Below, piece by piece: positions 1 through 9,242 of a stretch of DNA of 64,000 nucleotides. The position numbers and the translations under genes were made by a program. A model generated the notes under the pieces. That model was not told where the DNA came from. It ran no database searches and worked only from the letters and a program-made list of their open reading frames with translations. Where the stretch lies: the NCBI RefSeq assembly GCF_937952055.1, contig NZ_CALFYO010000011.1, positions 152,093-216,092 of the forward strand. The letters run 5' to 3'. Position 1 is the stretch's first letter. Each line of letters opens with the position of its first letter. Origin of the DNA: an uncultured Piscinibacter sp. Its GTDB lineage: Bacteria > Pseudomonadota > Gammaproteobacteria > Burkholderiales > Burkholderiaceae_C.

Positions 1-3000
1 CAGCAGGTTGCAGCCGAGCTGCCCGGCCTGCAGTGGATTTCTCTGCAAAGCGGATGGGCCTCTCACGGAATGCTCGATTCGCTCCTGGCCGCCCTGCGGG
101 GGGATCGACCCGGCCCCCCGGCATTCGCGATCAGCGTCGCCGTGGCTGCCGAGCAGTGGGAAGTCGGCGGCAGGAGCGACACGAGCGGCCTTCTGCGCGG
201 TCGAGCGCTGGCCGCTGCCCGCAAGCTCGCCTCGCAGCCCGGCATCTTCGACGAACTTTCACAGTCCTTCATCGCCGCCAGCGTTGCGCGCGGCCAGACG
301 CGGCTGCAATGGGCACTGGGCGGTCTGGCGACCTTAACGGTGTTCATCGCCGCCATTGCGTGGTGGGCCAACGGGCAGCGCGTTGAAGCCGAGGCTGCGC
401 GCAAGTCCGAGACCATGGCTCGCGTGGTAGCTGAAACCGCGCGCAATGCCGAGACTGAAGCGCGCGAGGAGGCGCAGCGGCAGGGCGGCGAGGCGTTGAA
501 GGCGCGGACCGAGGCCGAGAAGCAACGGGGCATAGCCGACGAAAAAGCCGTGGAGGCGAGGAGCCAGCGCGACCAGGCGCTTCAGGCCGCGCGGCGCAAC
601 CTGGCCGACAACCTGGCTGCGCAATCAGCGAGCCTGCTCAAGTCGAACCCCCAGAGGGCGACGCTGCTCGCGGTGGAAGCCGTCAATGCGACCTCGGTTG
701 ACAAGCACGTCACTCCAGCGGCCCACGCGGCGCTGCACACATCCTTGAAGCGTTCGAGCGGTGTTGGCCTCGTTGGCCACGCGGACACCATTGAGCTTGC
801 AACCTTCAGTGCCGACGAGTCGCTGCTGGCGACCGCATCGTTCGACAAGGTGATCCGGGTCTGGCGGCTGGGCGATCTGCGCTCGGTGGAGTGCGTCGCC
901 ATCGCTGGGGAAGCCGCATTCGTGCGCCTCCTCGCGTTCGACCGCGCTGCAAAGCATCTTTTGTCCCTGGCCGCATCGCTCGGTGACCGCGGCGGCACTC
1001 CGTCGATCTGGAAGATCGATCCCGCGGACCGGTATCCGACCCCGCGGCCGTTCGCGTCCCTCAGTTCGGCCGCGACGACATTCGCCACCTCCGCACACGG
1101 CGACCTGTTGGCGGTGGCTACGGTGGATTCGAAGGTGTCGATCTACACGTTCGAAGACGCGTCCCAGCCCCGATTGGTGCGTCGGTTGTCGATGCCGCCA
1201 GGCCTTCAGGCCAGCAAGATCATCTGGTCCGCAGACTCGGAAGCCCTGGTGGCGGGAACCACAACCAATCAGGTGGTGATCTGGAACCTTGGGCAAAACA
1301 CCGCGAGCCCCGCCACCGTGGTGGTCGCCGGGCACCGCCGACTTGGCGCATTCCCGACCGAAAGGTTGAACATCGACCTGCTGGACATCAGCAACGACAA
1401 GTCGCTGCTCCTGACCGGAGTCTCCGGTTGGATCTTCGAAGGAAGCTTTGCCGACCCGCACCTGCGGCTGTGGAAACTGCGTGAGTTGGCGCCCACAGGT
1501 CCACCCGTACTTGTTGACCAGGCCAAGGGGGAAGTCAACAAGGCCATCAGCTGGGCCTTCTTCAGCAACGACTCGCAACTGCTGATTGCCAGCACGGAGC
1601 ACGGATCCGTCAAGGCCTGGCGTCTCGACGCGCTGATGGGCGCGGCGGAAGCCCCACTGGAGCCGTGGGCATCCCTGAAGCATCCGGGTTCGTCGAAAGC
1701 GGCAGCCGTTCCCGCGTCGCGCGCTTTCTACGCGTTGGGACAGGGCCAAGACATTTCGATCATGGCGACCTCAGTGGGACCGGACGGCCAGTTCCGCAAC
1801 CGCAAGGTCCTGGCCAGCATGGACCGCAGTGTCGAAGCGGTGGCTCTCAGCCGCTCCGGACGCTTCCTGGCGGCAGGTGGAGGTGACGGCATCGTCCGCG
1901 CCTGGGACCTGGACGCGCCGGAGTCCTCGCTGGCGGGCGCAGGCCGGCGTCCCACCCCCTATGGGCAAGGCGAGTTGTTGGCCTTGGGCAACAGCGGGAT
2001 GACCGCCGTCGTGGCACGCGGGACGTCCGTGGATGTGTGGAACCTGTCTTCCCTAGCCTCGCCCGCCCTTCTGCGAACGGAACCCGAAGCGATCGACCCC
2101 AAGGAGGAGTGCAGCTCTTGCCAGATCCTCCTGGCACCCGATGAACGCTGGATCCTGCTGCGAGACCCAGCCGCCAAGGATCGCTTTCAGGCCATTGAAC
2201 TGCGCCCCCCGGGCCGACGCTTCAAGATCGAGGCAAGCGTGGGGCGATTCACGCGGGATGGCTTGCGCTTCACTGAAGACGGCAAGTGGCTCCTTGCGAC
2301 CGAATCCCTGTCGAGCGTAAGTGCGTACGTGCTGGACGGGCCGACGGCAGGCGCAAGACAGCCCATGTCGCCGCCCACGGGCAGATGGTCGTTGTCCAGC
2401 TTGTCGGCTGACACCGTGTGGGCAGTCCTGAAACAGGACGTCAACGAATACAAGGACCCACTTGGCAGGGACCGCAGCTTCGGGTTCATCGCCCGGACGG
2501 GAGCCGCTGCGGGTTCTGCCGGAGCGATCGACATCAGGGGTTTCGAACGCGGCATCGGATCCGCCGTTTTCTCGGAGGATGGGAGGTGGCTCGCCCTGGG
2601 CGGCAACTCGACCCTTGAGGATCGGGAACGGGACGACCGGAGAGTGCAGCTCTGGAGGTTCGAGCGGAGTTGGAAGAAGGCGCTGGAGGTGGACGCCATC
2701 GAATATGCCGCGAGCGAGCTTGTCTTCAGCCAGGACGGACGCTGGCTACTCACGGGTTCGAGCGATATCACACTCGGCGACCGGACCGTTTCGGCGCGAA
2801 TCTGGCCGCTCGGCTCGAAACTCGACGCGTCATCCGGCCAGGTGTTGCCCGATGTCCTCTGGAACCTGAAGGCTGCCAAGTTCAGTCCCGATTCACGCTG
2901 GTTGGTCACGGTCTCCGGTGCGGCGGATTTCGCTCAGCTCTGGGACGTGAGCGGCTCCTCGATACGGCCTGTCGCGCGCCTGGGTGGGCCCAAACCCAAG

Positions 3001-3921
3001 TACAACAACCGCTGGAGAATCGTGTTCGGCAACGATTCGGCCAGCGTCGTGATCTGGACCATCGACGACAACACCCCATTCTTCTGGCGGCTGAACGCCA
3101 AAGGCGTTGCCCAGCCCGGCGAACGCATCCTCAACGGAGATCGCAGCATTGGGGACGTCGCGTATTCGAAGGACGGGAAACTCCTGGCAATCGTGAACTC
3201 GGACAGCAGCTTCACCGGTCTGGCCGATCCGAGCGCCCACCTCACACTGGTCGACCTGAGGCGATTTCCTCGCCCAGGAGCAACGACCACGCTGGATGTC
3301 GGTTCGATGGCCCGTTCCGTCGTGTTCCGCGATGCTGGCGACCCCATCCTCCTGGCGGGCAAGACCTTGACACTCCTTGACCCCGATCCTGCGGAATTGC
3401 TGCATATGGCGGAGAACGCGGTCGGGCGCAACTTCACCTGGGACGAGTGGGTCAAGGCCGGCATCTCCGGCCGGTACCGGCCAACCTTCCCGGGTAAGCC
3501 GGTCAGCTCGGACGTTCTTGTGGCGCTGGCGAACGAACTCGCGGGTCTCCCCCCGGATGCGCCGGCGGCAAAGAGCCTCGCGCGCGAGTTGGCCTCCTGG
3601 GCGCTGCGCCTGGGCGATGGCCGCGCGTGCAACAGCGCGGCATGGGAGGTTGCGCGCCGCGGAGATCCCGCGCAGGCACTTGCCCTGGCGGATTGCGCAG
3701 TCGGCTCCTCGCCTCGCAACGCGAACTTCAGAGACACGCGCGGAGTAGCGCTCGCGCTGAACGGCCGCCTGCCGGAGGCGAGAGCCGAGTTCGAGTACTA
3801 CATCCGACAGGCCGACACGGAGCTCAGGCTCGCGCCTTTCGTACCCCAGCGAAAGCGCTGGGTCGAGCAGCTGAAGGTGGGCAGGAACCCCTTCAGCGCA
3901 CGCCGCGCCGAGATTGATTGA
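1..3921 (+). CDS. STAND-type WD40 repeat protein, C-terminal part (5' end outside window)
   Basis: The reading frame is open from base 1, so the protein starts before the window; the ATG at 70 is only the first in view. What remains is, in order: the tail of a preceding domain (window residues 1-100), one hydrophobic membrane segment near bases 310-375 (ATLTVFIAAIAWW), an Ala/Glu/Arg-rich coiled coil (about 380-600), and a long array of degenerate WD40 blades with SxDxxxLxTxSxDxxxRxW patterns from about 770 to 3300. A helical, TPR-like region follows to the end. In this architecture the missing N-terminus is usually a STAND NTPase, often with a TIR, caspase or protease effector, and such proteins are implicated in conflict and signalling. 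The N-terminal effector cannot be seen here, so a defence role is inference. Confidence 0.8.
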   Translation, partial: QQVAAELPGLQWISLQSGWASHGMLDSLLAALRGDRPGPPAFAISVAVAAEQWEVGGRSDTSGLLRGRALAAARKLASQPGIFDELSQSFIAASVARGQTRLQWALGGLATLTVFIAAIAWWANGQRVEAEAARKSETMARVVAETARNAETEAREEAQRQGGEALKARTEAEKQRGIADEKAVEARSQRDQALQAARRNLADNLAAQSASLLKSNPQRATLLAVEAVNATSVDKHVTPAAHAALHTSLKRSSGVGLVGHADTIELATFSADESLLATASFDKVIRVWRLGDLRSVECVAIAGEAAFVRLLAFDRAAKHLLSLAASLGDRGGTPSIWKIDPADRYPTPRPFASLSSAATTFATSAHGDLLAVATVDSKVSIYTFEDASQPRLVRRLSMPPGLQASKIIWSADSEALVAGTTTNQVVIWNLGQNTASPATVVVAGHRRLGAFPTERLNIDLLDISNDKSLLLTGVSGWIFEGSFADPHLRLWKLRELAPTGPPVLVDQAKGEVNKAISWAFFSNDSQLLIASTEHGSVKAWRLDALMGAAEAPLEPWASLKHPGSSKAAAVPASRAFYALGQGQDISIMATSVGPDGQFRNRKVLASMDRSVEAVALSRSGRFLAAGGGDGIVRAWDLDAPESSLAGAGRRPTPYGQGELLALGNSGMTAVVARGTSVDVWNLSSLASPALLRTEPEAIDPKEECSSCQILLAPDERWILLRDPAAKDRFQAIELRPPGRRFKIEASVGRFTRDGLRFTEDGKWLLATESLSSVSAYVLDGPTAGARQPMSPPTGRWSLSSLSADTVWAVLKQDVNEYKDPLGRDRSFGFIARTGAAAGSAGAIDIRGFERGIGSAVFSEDGRWLALGGNSTLEDRERDDRRVQLWRFERSWKKALEVDAIEYAASELVFSQDGRWLLTGSSDITLGDRTVSARIWPLGSKLDASSGQVLPDVLWNLKAAKFSPDSRWLVTVSGAADFAQLWDVSGSSIRPVARLGGPKPKYNNRWRIVFGNDSASVVIWTIDDNTPFFWRLNAKGVAQPGERILNGDRSIGDVAYSKDGKLLAIVNSDSSFTGLADPSAHLTLVDLRRFPRPGATTTLDVGSMARSVVFRDAGDPILLAGKTLTLLDPDPAELLHMAENAVGRNFTWDEWVKAGISGRYRPTFPGKPVSSDVLVALANELAGLPPDAPAAKSLARELASWALRLGDGRACNSAAWEVARRGDPAQALALADCAVGSSPRNANFRDTRGVALALNGRLPEARAEFEYYIRQADTELRLAPFVPQRKRWVEQLKVGRNPFSARRAEID

Positions 3922-3985
3922 ACCGCAAGGCCACGGCCCGCATGTTGGATACCCGCACGGCTTGGCCTGCGAGAGACTGTGCGGT

Positions 3986-5872
3986 TCATGCGCCAGCCTT
4001 CGGCCGACTCGACTTTGGGCAAGGCGGGGCACGATCCTTCAAGTACCGACGCAGCGCAGGATCGGTCGCATATACATAACACCCATTCATCCCGCGTGTC
4101 ATCAGGGTTCGATACGTGTTCTTGATTACAAGGTCCGCAGCGTTGGTGGCAGCGGCCGAATCGGCCTTCTTCCACTTTTTGAAGCCCTTCATCGTCTTGT
4201 CGTGTCGATCCCTCGCTTCTGGGACGGTGGTGACGCGGCCATTCCTTAGAACCAGATCAGGTCCAATGATCACCCCTACGTATTCGACCTCAAGCCCTTG
4301 GCAGGTGTGGATGCATCCGACCTCGTCGATGGACTCCGGCGCGATGATCCACAGGCTGCCATCCTCATCGAGGTTCCAGCGTCGCGCGTAGTCGCCGATG
4401 ATGATGTCGCGTGCAGCCGGATCACGCCGGCTCCTCCAGGGCCAGCAGTAGCCAGCAACAACGCGCGCCTTGTTGTTCCCGTTCCTTGACGCGACAGCGG
4501 CGTGCAACTCTGCGGGATCGTCAAACACCTTGAAGTCGAAACCTGTATCGCTCAAGTCCTGATTCGCCGTAGTGCGAATTTCAAGCACATCGTCGAGCCA
4601 AGCGAGATAGCCATCCGACCCAGCACAGCGAAACTGGGACGCCAGCTTGTAGACCTCCACCCGTGCACCGCGAGCTTTGGCTAGCCTGGAGATAAGGGCC
4701 CTTGATCCGATGTCCTTGAGCGTCACTCGCTGGTCTTCGTCGAGGAAGAAGATCGAGCAGGTGGCGGCACGGATGATGTCCTCGACCAAGTGGTCGCCCT
4801 CATTGCCGTAGAAGCCGCCCTTCTCAGTGAGGCGATGCGACTCGTCCACGACGAGGGTTCCGTAGGTGTTCGGCTCCTTGCCCATGAACTTATCCGGGCC
4901 GGTGAAGAGGCTGGACAGCTTCACCTTGTCCTTCTTGAGCTTGCCAAGCTTCTCGACGAAGACGTTTCGTGGGGCCGCGTTCTTCGAAACATAGAGCGCG
5001 AGGCTTCCGGTTCCCAACAACGCGGACACAAGATGGACCGCTACAACCGACTTGCCAGTGCCCGGTCCTCCCTCGACGATGACAACGCACGGCTCGCCCG
5101 GGGTGGCTGACTTGGCCGCTTCAAGGGCCGCCTCGTAGACCTCCTTCTGGTCATCCAGAAGCACGAACTCGCGGTTGCCTTCGATGATGCCGCGGACAGC
5201 GTCGGCCAGCGCCTTCGATGGCCTGATGCGACCACGCTCCAGTTCAAACAGAACTTCGTTGCCGCCTCCGCGGGGGACGTGCTGGCGTATGAACTGGCGC
5301 AGCTTGTCTCGTTCGCCTTTGGCAAATAGCGGGGCCTCGTCCAGATAGGCTTGGTAGTGGGGTGAGTCGATCTCGCCGTCCCTTCGGTAGTTGTGCAGGT
5401 AGGCGCAGGGGGACAACTCAATACCGCCGTCGTAGACCGCCTCGTTGAACCCGCGCAGGAAGGCGGCATAGGACCACGCTTGGTACGACGGATGAACCTC
5501 GCGCCTTGGCCCGGTGCCCATGCGGGTCATGATGATGCCGTCCTGCGTCGTTGCGATCGCGGAGTCCCACTGCTTCAACTCAACGATGACTGCGCGTCGA
5601 ACACCATCGTCTCCTCGGCCCGCCAGTGTCACGTCGATCCGCTTCAGCGACTGCGGAAGGATGAACTCAACTGCGACACCCAGGTCGTTCGGGATCGCCG
5701 TGTCATCGAGAACGTTGGCCATGTGCTGCAGCGAGTTGGCCCAGGAACGCTGCTCACCCTTCCCGACAGACCGGCCGGTCTTTGCCTTGTACTGCTCGAG
5801 GATGACCTCGTCTATTTCTCGTTCTCTTACGTCGCGCAGGAACTCGTGTTTCTCAGCCTGATAGACGATCAA
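3986..5872 (-). CDS. DUF2075 nuclease-helicase (Schlafen group 3-like)
   Basis: 628 residues if started at TTG 5872, which has a good ribosome site (AGGGAGG, 5 nt spacing) and gives LIVYQAEKHEFL, the usual beginning of the family. Starting at ATG 5932 would overlap the upstream MazG gene by 44 bases. The N-terminal 100-150 residues look like a PD-(D/E)XK nuclease, with RIDVTL followed by VIVELKQW (D and ExK). Then comes an SF1-like helicase with Walker A GGPGTGKS, Walker B LVVDESHRL, FFLDEDQRVT and ASQFRC. The DUF2075 family is annotated as DNA/RNA helicase; its substrate is not known. It is last in a minus-strand run behind a MazG-like gene (16 nt gap), which suggests one transcription unit. 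A role in phage defence is inference. Confidence 0.85.
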   Translation of the reverse strand: MIVYQAEKHEFLRDVREREIDEVILEQYKAKTGRSVGKGEQRSWANSLQHMANVLDDTAIPNDLGVAVEFILPQSLKRIDVTLAGRGDDGVRRAVIVELKQWDSAIATTQDGIIMTRMGTGPRREVHPSYQAWSYAAFLRGFNEAVYDGGIELSPCAYLHNYRRDGEIDSPHYQAYLDEAPLFAKGERDKLRQFIRQHVPRGGGNEVLFELERGRIRPSKALADAVRGIIEGNREFVLLDDQKEVYEAALEAAKSATPGEPCVVIVEGGPGTGKSVVAVHLVSALLGTGSLALYVSKNAAPRNVFVEKLGKLKKDKVKLSSLFTGPDKFMGKEPNTYGTLVVDESHRLTEKGGFYGNEGDHLVEDIIRAATCSIFFLDEDQRVTLKDIGSRALISRLAKARGARVEVYKLASQFRCAGSDGYLAWLDDVLEIRTTANQDLSDTGFDFKVFDDPAELHAAVASRNGNNKARVVAGYCWPWRSRRDPAARDIIIGDYARRWNLDEDGSLWIIAPESIDEVGCIHTCQGLEVEYVGVIIGPDLVLRNGRVTTVPEARDRHDKTMKGFKKWKKADSAAATNAADLVIKNTYRTLMTRGMNGCYVYATDPALRRYLKDRAPPCPKSSRPKAGA

Positions 5873-5888
5873 TGAAGCCTCCCTTGCC

Positions 5889-6275
5889 TCAGAGCTCGGT
5901 GTATTTCTTGCTCGTTCCCCGCGCAGCATCAACGGGATACTTCTCCGCGTTGGCTCGCAACTTGTCGACCACGGCAGCGTTCAGATCCACGCCCAGCACG
6001 TCTGCGGCTCTGACCACATAAAGAAGAACGTCGGCCAACTCCTCGCGCACTGCGCCGGCGGTCTGCGGGTCACGCGCAGCACTGCGCGATGCCTCTTCGC
6101 TCATCCACTGGAAGACCTCGACCAGTTCCCCCACCTCGCCTGTCAGAGCCATGACCAGATTCTTGGGCGAGTGGAACTTCTCCCAATCGCGGTCGGAGGC
6201 AAACTGCCGCAGAACCTCGGACAGGGAGGAATAGTCAATCAGTCGATGAGGCTTGCTGTCGTCAGTGGCGTCCAA
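5889..6275 (-). CDS. MazG-like nucleotide pyrophosphohydrolase
   Basis: 128 residues, about the size of the small MazG/dCTP-pyrophosphatase family that hydrolyses NTPs or dNTPs to monophosphates. The two metal-binding halves are visible: GEVGELVEVFQW (ExxE) near residues 47-58 and EELADVLLYV (ExxD) near 78-87. The start is a TTG at 6275 with no strong ribosome site. It lies between a small helical protein (39 nt upstream) and the DUF2075 helicase (16 nt downstream). Such pairing suggests a nucleotide-pool effector coupled to a helicase, but only the enzyme family is supported by sequence. Confidence 0.85.
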   Translation of the reverse strand: MDATDDSKPHRLIDYSSLSEVLRQFASDRDWEKFHSPKNLVMALTGEVGELVEVFQWMSEEASRSAARDPQTAGAVREELADVLLYVVRAADVLGVDLNAAVVDKLRANAEKYPVDAARGTSKKYTEL

Positions 6276-6314
6276 TTCCGTTCTCGCTTCCTGCTTCGGG
6301 ATGGCACCCGCTCT

Positions 6315-6539
6315 TCAGTGTCGCTGCAACGCCGACAGGATGGGTCCAATGTCACCCGCCAAAGCCGCGTCTGCATCTTCGTGGATTCGCTGCGATGCGG
6401 TCCTGGCGTGCACACCCCGGAGAAGCATGGTCGCGGCGCGTACGGCCTCATCGGGCGGCAGCGACCTCGCCAGCTCGACGAGCGTCATCCGAAGGACGTC
6501 CAATCGAAGATTGATGACTTCAGCGTCACGGGCATTCAT
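6315..6539 (-). CDS. Small helical protein of unknown function
   Basis: 74 residues from ATG 6539 (MNARDAEVINLRLDVLRM). The frame is open further upstream to 6662, but that part has low-complexity, non-conserved-looking composition. The protein is rich in Ala, Leu and Arg and should be mostly alpha-helical, with no Cys and no membrane segment. I do not recognise the family. Its place, in one strand between an XRE regulator and the MazG-like gene, suggests it belongs to the same transcription unit. Confidence 0.5.
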   Translation of the reverse strand: MNARDAEVINLRLDVLRMTLVELARSLPPDEAVRAATMLLRGVHARTASQRIHEDADAALAGDIGPILSALQRH

Positions 6540-6682
6540 GGTCCGGCTTTCTGGGTTGGTTTGCATGGCTGTCATCGTCGTCCGGATCTGCACCTCTGTC
6601 GCCCACCGCCGGAGGGTACCCAACCTCCAGGGGCTATCCTCGTTCGCATTGGGGGTCACCAATCAGTGGGAGCCCAATTGCT

Positions 6683-6994
6683 TCAACTTCCCGCGCCTGT
6701 ACCGGCCCTGTAGCTGGCAGGAAGGCCCTGCTCGGTGCGATCGACGAGAGACGCCGCACTGATGCCGAGCGCTCTGGCCACCTTGAGCGCAAGAGCTAGC
6801 GTCGGCATGTGTTCTCCCCGTTCGATCTTCCCCATATGCGAACGCTCGATGCCGGCCTTGTGTGCCAACTCCTCCTGCGCGATCCCGACCGCCAGTCTGG
6901 CCTCCCGAACTGCCGCGCCAAACGCCACCGCGACCACCGGATCACTGGTGGTCGCACCCTTCGGTCGCCCGGGCTTCATGGACCGCTCGCTCAT
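6683..6994 (-). CDS. XRE-family transcriptional regulator
   Basis: 103 residues from ATG 6994 (MSERSMKPGRPKG). The helix-turn-helix covers about residues 28-82: FGAAVREARLAVGIAQEEL, HKAGIERSHMGKIERGE, then LALALKVARALG. The N-terminus has a basic GRPKG segment. It is the first gene of the minus-strand run that continues into the small protein, MazG-like and DUF2075 genes, so it probably controls that cassette. A near-palindrome lies 23 nt upstream. The frame is open upstream to 7426, but that part would overlap the divergent gene and is not supported. Confidence 0.8.
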   Translation of the reverse strand: MSERSMKPGRPKGATTSDPVVAVAFGAAVREARLAVGIAQEELAHKAGIERSHMGKIERGEHMPTLALALKVARALGISAASLVDRTEQGLPASYRAGTGAGS

Positions 6995-7016
6995 CAATCC
7001 GAGCGTGTCGTTGCCA

Positions 7017-7028
7017 GTTTGTATAAAC
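7017..7028. promoter_or_regulatory. Candidate operator for the XRE regulator
   Basis: GTTTGTATAAAC is a near-perfect dyad (GTTT and AAAC arms) in the short AT-rich stretch between the XRE gene and the divergent Cys-rich gene. The surrounding window is very GC-rich, so this 40-base AT-rich patch stands out. It overlaps where a -10 element would fall. Autoregulation by the XRE protein is inference. Confidence 0.4.
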
Positions 7029-7089
7029 CACGTTATCTTTAACTTCTCTTGTCTTCCGCTGGTGTTGCAGCCAGCGTCAGCTCGGCACC

Positions 7090-7530
7090 ATGTCAGCGCG
7101 GCGAAGATGCGCAGCGTGCGGCAAGCTCTTCGGTATCCGGTCCCAGGTGCCGGACCAGAGCTACTGCGCCGACGCCGCCTGCCAGCGCGAGCGCAAGAAG
7201 CTCTGGCAGCGGGAGCGCCGAACCAGCGACCCTGACTATCGCGACAACCAAGCTCGCGCCCAGGAGGCCTGGCTCGCCCGGAACCCGGACTACTGGCGTG
7301 ACTACCGCCGTCGCCATCCCGAGTACACGCAAGCCAACCGCGAGCGTCAACGCACCCGGGCACAAGAGCGACGCGGAACGGAACCTGCACAGCCGGACCC
7401 GAGCGAGGTGTCGCGGTTGCTGGCATCCGGGGTCTATCGCCTCACCGTGATCGCTGTCGACCGGGTTGCAAAGATGGACGCGTCTTTCCTCGTAGAACTG
7501 GTGCCGATCAAGGGAGGCAGTGCGCCCTGA
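7090..7530 (+). CDS. Cys-rich, zinc-ribbon-like basic protein
   Basis: 146 residues. The N-terminus has a Cys pattern compatible with a zinc site: RRCAACGKLF, then SYCADAACQRERK (C-x2-C ... C-x4-C). A middle block is very rich in Arg, Gln, Glu and Tyr, with repeated RNPDYWRDY / RHPEYTQAN motifs (about residues 60-85). The C-terminus, about residues 110-140, is a hydrophobic strand-like segment. It is the first of four plus-strand genes that lead into a serine recombinase and two ParB-like proteins, and I recall similar Cys-rich proteins beside such recombinases. The function is unknown; a DNA-binding accessory role is a guess. Confidence 0.6.
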   Translation: MSARRRCAACGKLFGIRSQVPDQSYCADAACQRERKKLWQRERRTSDPDYRDNQARAQEAWLARNPDYWRDYRRRHPEYTQANRERQRTRAQERRGTEPAQPDPSEVSRLLASGVYRLTVIAVDRVAKMDASFLVELVPIKGGSAP

Positions 7531-7679
7531 GCCTGTTTGCAAAGAGAGGACACGCTCGGCGCCGCAGATTCACGCTGCTACCGTGGCCACCGGTCTGCGC
7601 CAACCCGAAGAGCTCCCAGACCGGAGTCGCAGGCGATCCGTGTCACCTGCAGTCGGCCCTACAGCAACGCGATATCGCC

Positions 7680-9242
7680 ATGCAAACAGATCCCGCCCCC
7701 GAGTCGCCGGATCCGCGGGCTCCAGTCCGCGCCGCCCAGTACGTCCGGATGTCGACTGAGCATCAGCAGTACTCGACCGAGAACCAAGGGGACAAGATCC
7801 GCGAGTACGCCGTGCGGCGCAATCTCGAGATCGTCCGGACCTACGCGGACGAGGGCAAGAGCGGGCTGCGGATCGACGGCCGCGAGGCGCTGCAGCGCCT
7901 GATCAGGGACGTGGAGTCCGGCAACGTCGACTTCCAAATCATCCTCGTTTACGACGTCAGCCGCTGGGGTCGATTCCAGGATGCCGACGAGTCTGCGTAC
8001 TACGAGTACATCTGCCGCCGCGCTGGCATCCAGGTGGCCTACTGCGCCGAACAGTTCGAGAACGACGGCTCGCCGGTTTCCACGATCGTCAAGGGAGTCA
8101 AGCGCGCGATGGCTGGTGAATACAGCCGTGAACTTTCGGCCAAAGTCTTCGCCGGCCAGTGCCGGCTGATCGAGCTCGGTTTCCGACAAGGAGGGCCGGC
8201 GGGCTACGGTCTGAGGAGGGTGCTCATCGACCAGTCCGGCCAGATCAAGTCCGAACTGGCCAGAGGCGAGCAGAAGAGCCTTCAGACCGATCGGGTCGTG
8301 CTGGCGCCGGGGCCACAGGAAGAGATCGACCTCGTCAACGAGATGTTCCGCTGGTTCATCAACGATGGCCTCGTCGAGTCCCACATCGCGGGCCGGCTGA
8401 ACGGCATGCGCATGAAGACGGATCTCGGCCGGGACTGGACCCGAGCGACGGTGCACCAGGTCCTGACCAATGAGAAGTACGTCGGTGCCAACGTGTACAA
8501 CCGGATCTCGTTCAAGCTGAAGAAGCTCCGGGTCCACAACCCGCCCGAGATGTGGATTCGGCGGGATGGAGCGTTCGCCCCCATCGTCCCTGCCGATGTC
8601 TTCTACACGGCCCAGGGAATCATCCGAGCTCGCGCCCGCCGCTACTCCGACGAGGAGTTGCTCGAGCGACTGCGCGGGCTGTTCAGGAACCGGGGCTACC
8701 TATCGGGCTTGGTGATCGATGAAGCGGAAGGCATGCCGTCGAGCACGGTCTACGCGCATCGATTCGGAAGCTTGGTCCGTGCCTATCAACTCGTGGGCTT
8801 CACGCCCGACCGCGACTACCGCTTCCTCGAAATCAACCGGGCGCTTCGACGGATGCACCCGGAAGTCGTAGCGCAGACGGAGCGGAAGATCGCCGACCTC
8901 GGCGGTCAGGTCTCTCGAGACCCCGCCACCGAGATGCTCTGCGTGAACAGTGAATTCACGGCGTCTATCGTTCTGGCACGCTGCAAGAGCCTGGGCAACG
9001 GCAGCCGTCGCTGGAAGGTGCGCTTCGATACCAGCCTGCAGCCCGACATCACGGTTGCGGTGCGACTCGACGCGGCCAACCAGACGGCAGTCGACTACTA
9101 CCTGCTGCCACGCTTGGACATGGGCGCTCCGCGACTCAGTCTCTTCGAGCACAACCCTGTCGAACTCGAAAGCTACCGATTCGAGACGCTCGACTATCTC
9201 TACGCGATGGCCGAACGCACCCGGTTGAGGTGGGTGGCATGA
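7680..9242 (+). CDS. Large serine recombinase (resolvase/invertase superfamily)
   Basis: 520 residues. The resolvase catalytic domain covers about residues 17-160, with the nucleophile in YVRMST (Ser25), then the YADEGKSG block and the YDVSRWGR block with conserved arginines. A recombinase domain (QGGPAGYGLRR onward, about residues 165-300) and a helical C-terminal half follow. The protein is shorter than many phage integrases and has no Cys-rich zinc ribbon. It overlaps the next gene by four bases (ATGA). Together with the following ParB-like genes it forms a module that I recall from other Proteobacteria, probably a mobile unit. The site it acts on cannot be seen. Confidence 0.9.
   Translation: MQTDPAPESPDPRAPVRAAQYVRMSTEHQQYSTENQGDKIREYAVRRNLEIVRTYADEGKSGLRIDGREALQRLIRDVESGNVDFQIILVYDVSRWGRFQDADESAYYEYICRRAGIQVAYCAEQFENDGSPVSTIVKGVKRAMAGEYSRELSAKVFAGQCRLIELGFRQGGPAGYGLRRVLIDQSGQIKSELARGEQKSLQTDRVVLAPGPQEEIDLVNEMFRWFINDGLVESHIAGRLNGMRMKTDLGRDWTRATVHQVLTNEKYVGANVYNRISFKLKKLRVHNPPEMWIRRDGAFAPIVPADVFYTAQGIIRARARRYSDEELLERLRGLFRNRGYLSGLVIDEAEGMPSSTVYAHRFGSLVRAYQLVGFTPDRDYRFLEINRALRRMHPEVVAQTERKIADLGGQVSRDPATEMLCVNSEFTASIVLARCKSLGNGSRRWKVRFDTSLQPDITVAVRLDAANQTAVDYYLLPRLDMGAPRLSLFEHNPVELESYRFETLDYLYAMAERTRLRWVA

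Noticed and set aside
625..1749. 374-residue minus-strand open frame
   Set aside because: Antisense to the WD40 array; composition (Arg, Gly, Val, Gln) is that of a shadow frame.
2893..4032. 379-residue minus-strand open frame
   Set aside because: Antisense to the WD40 protein, which has clear repeat periodicity in the plus frame.
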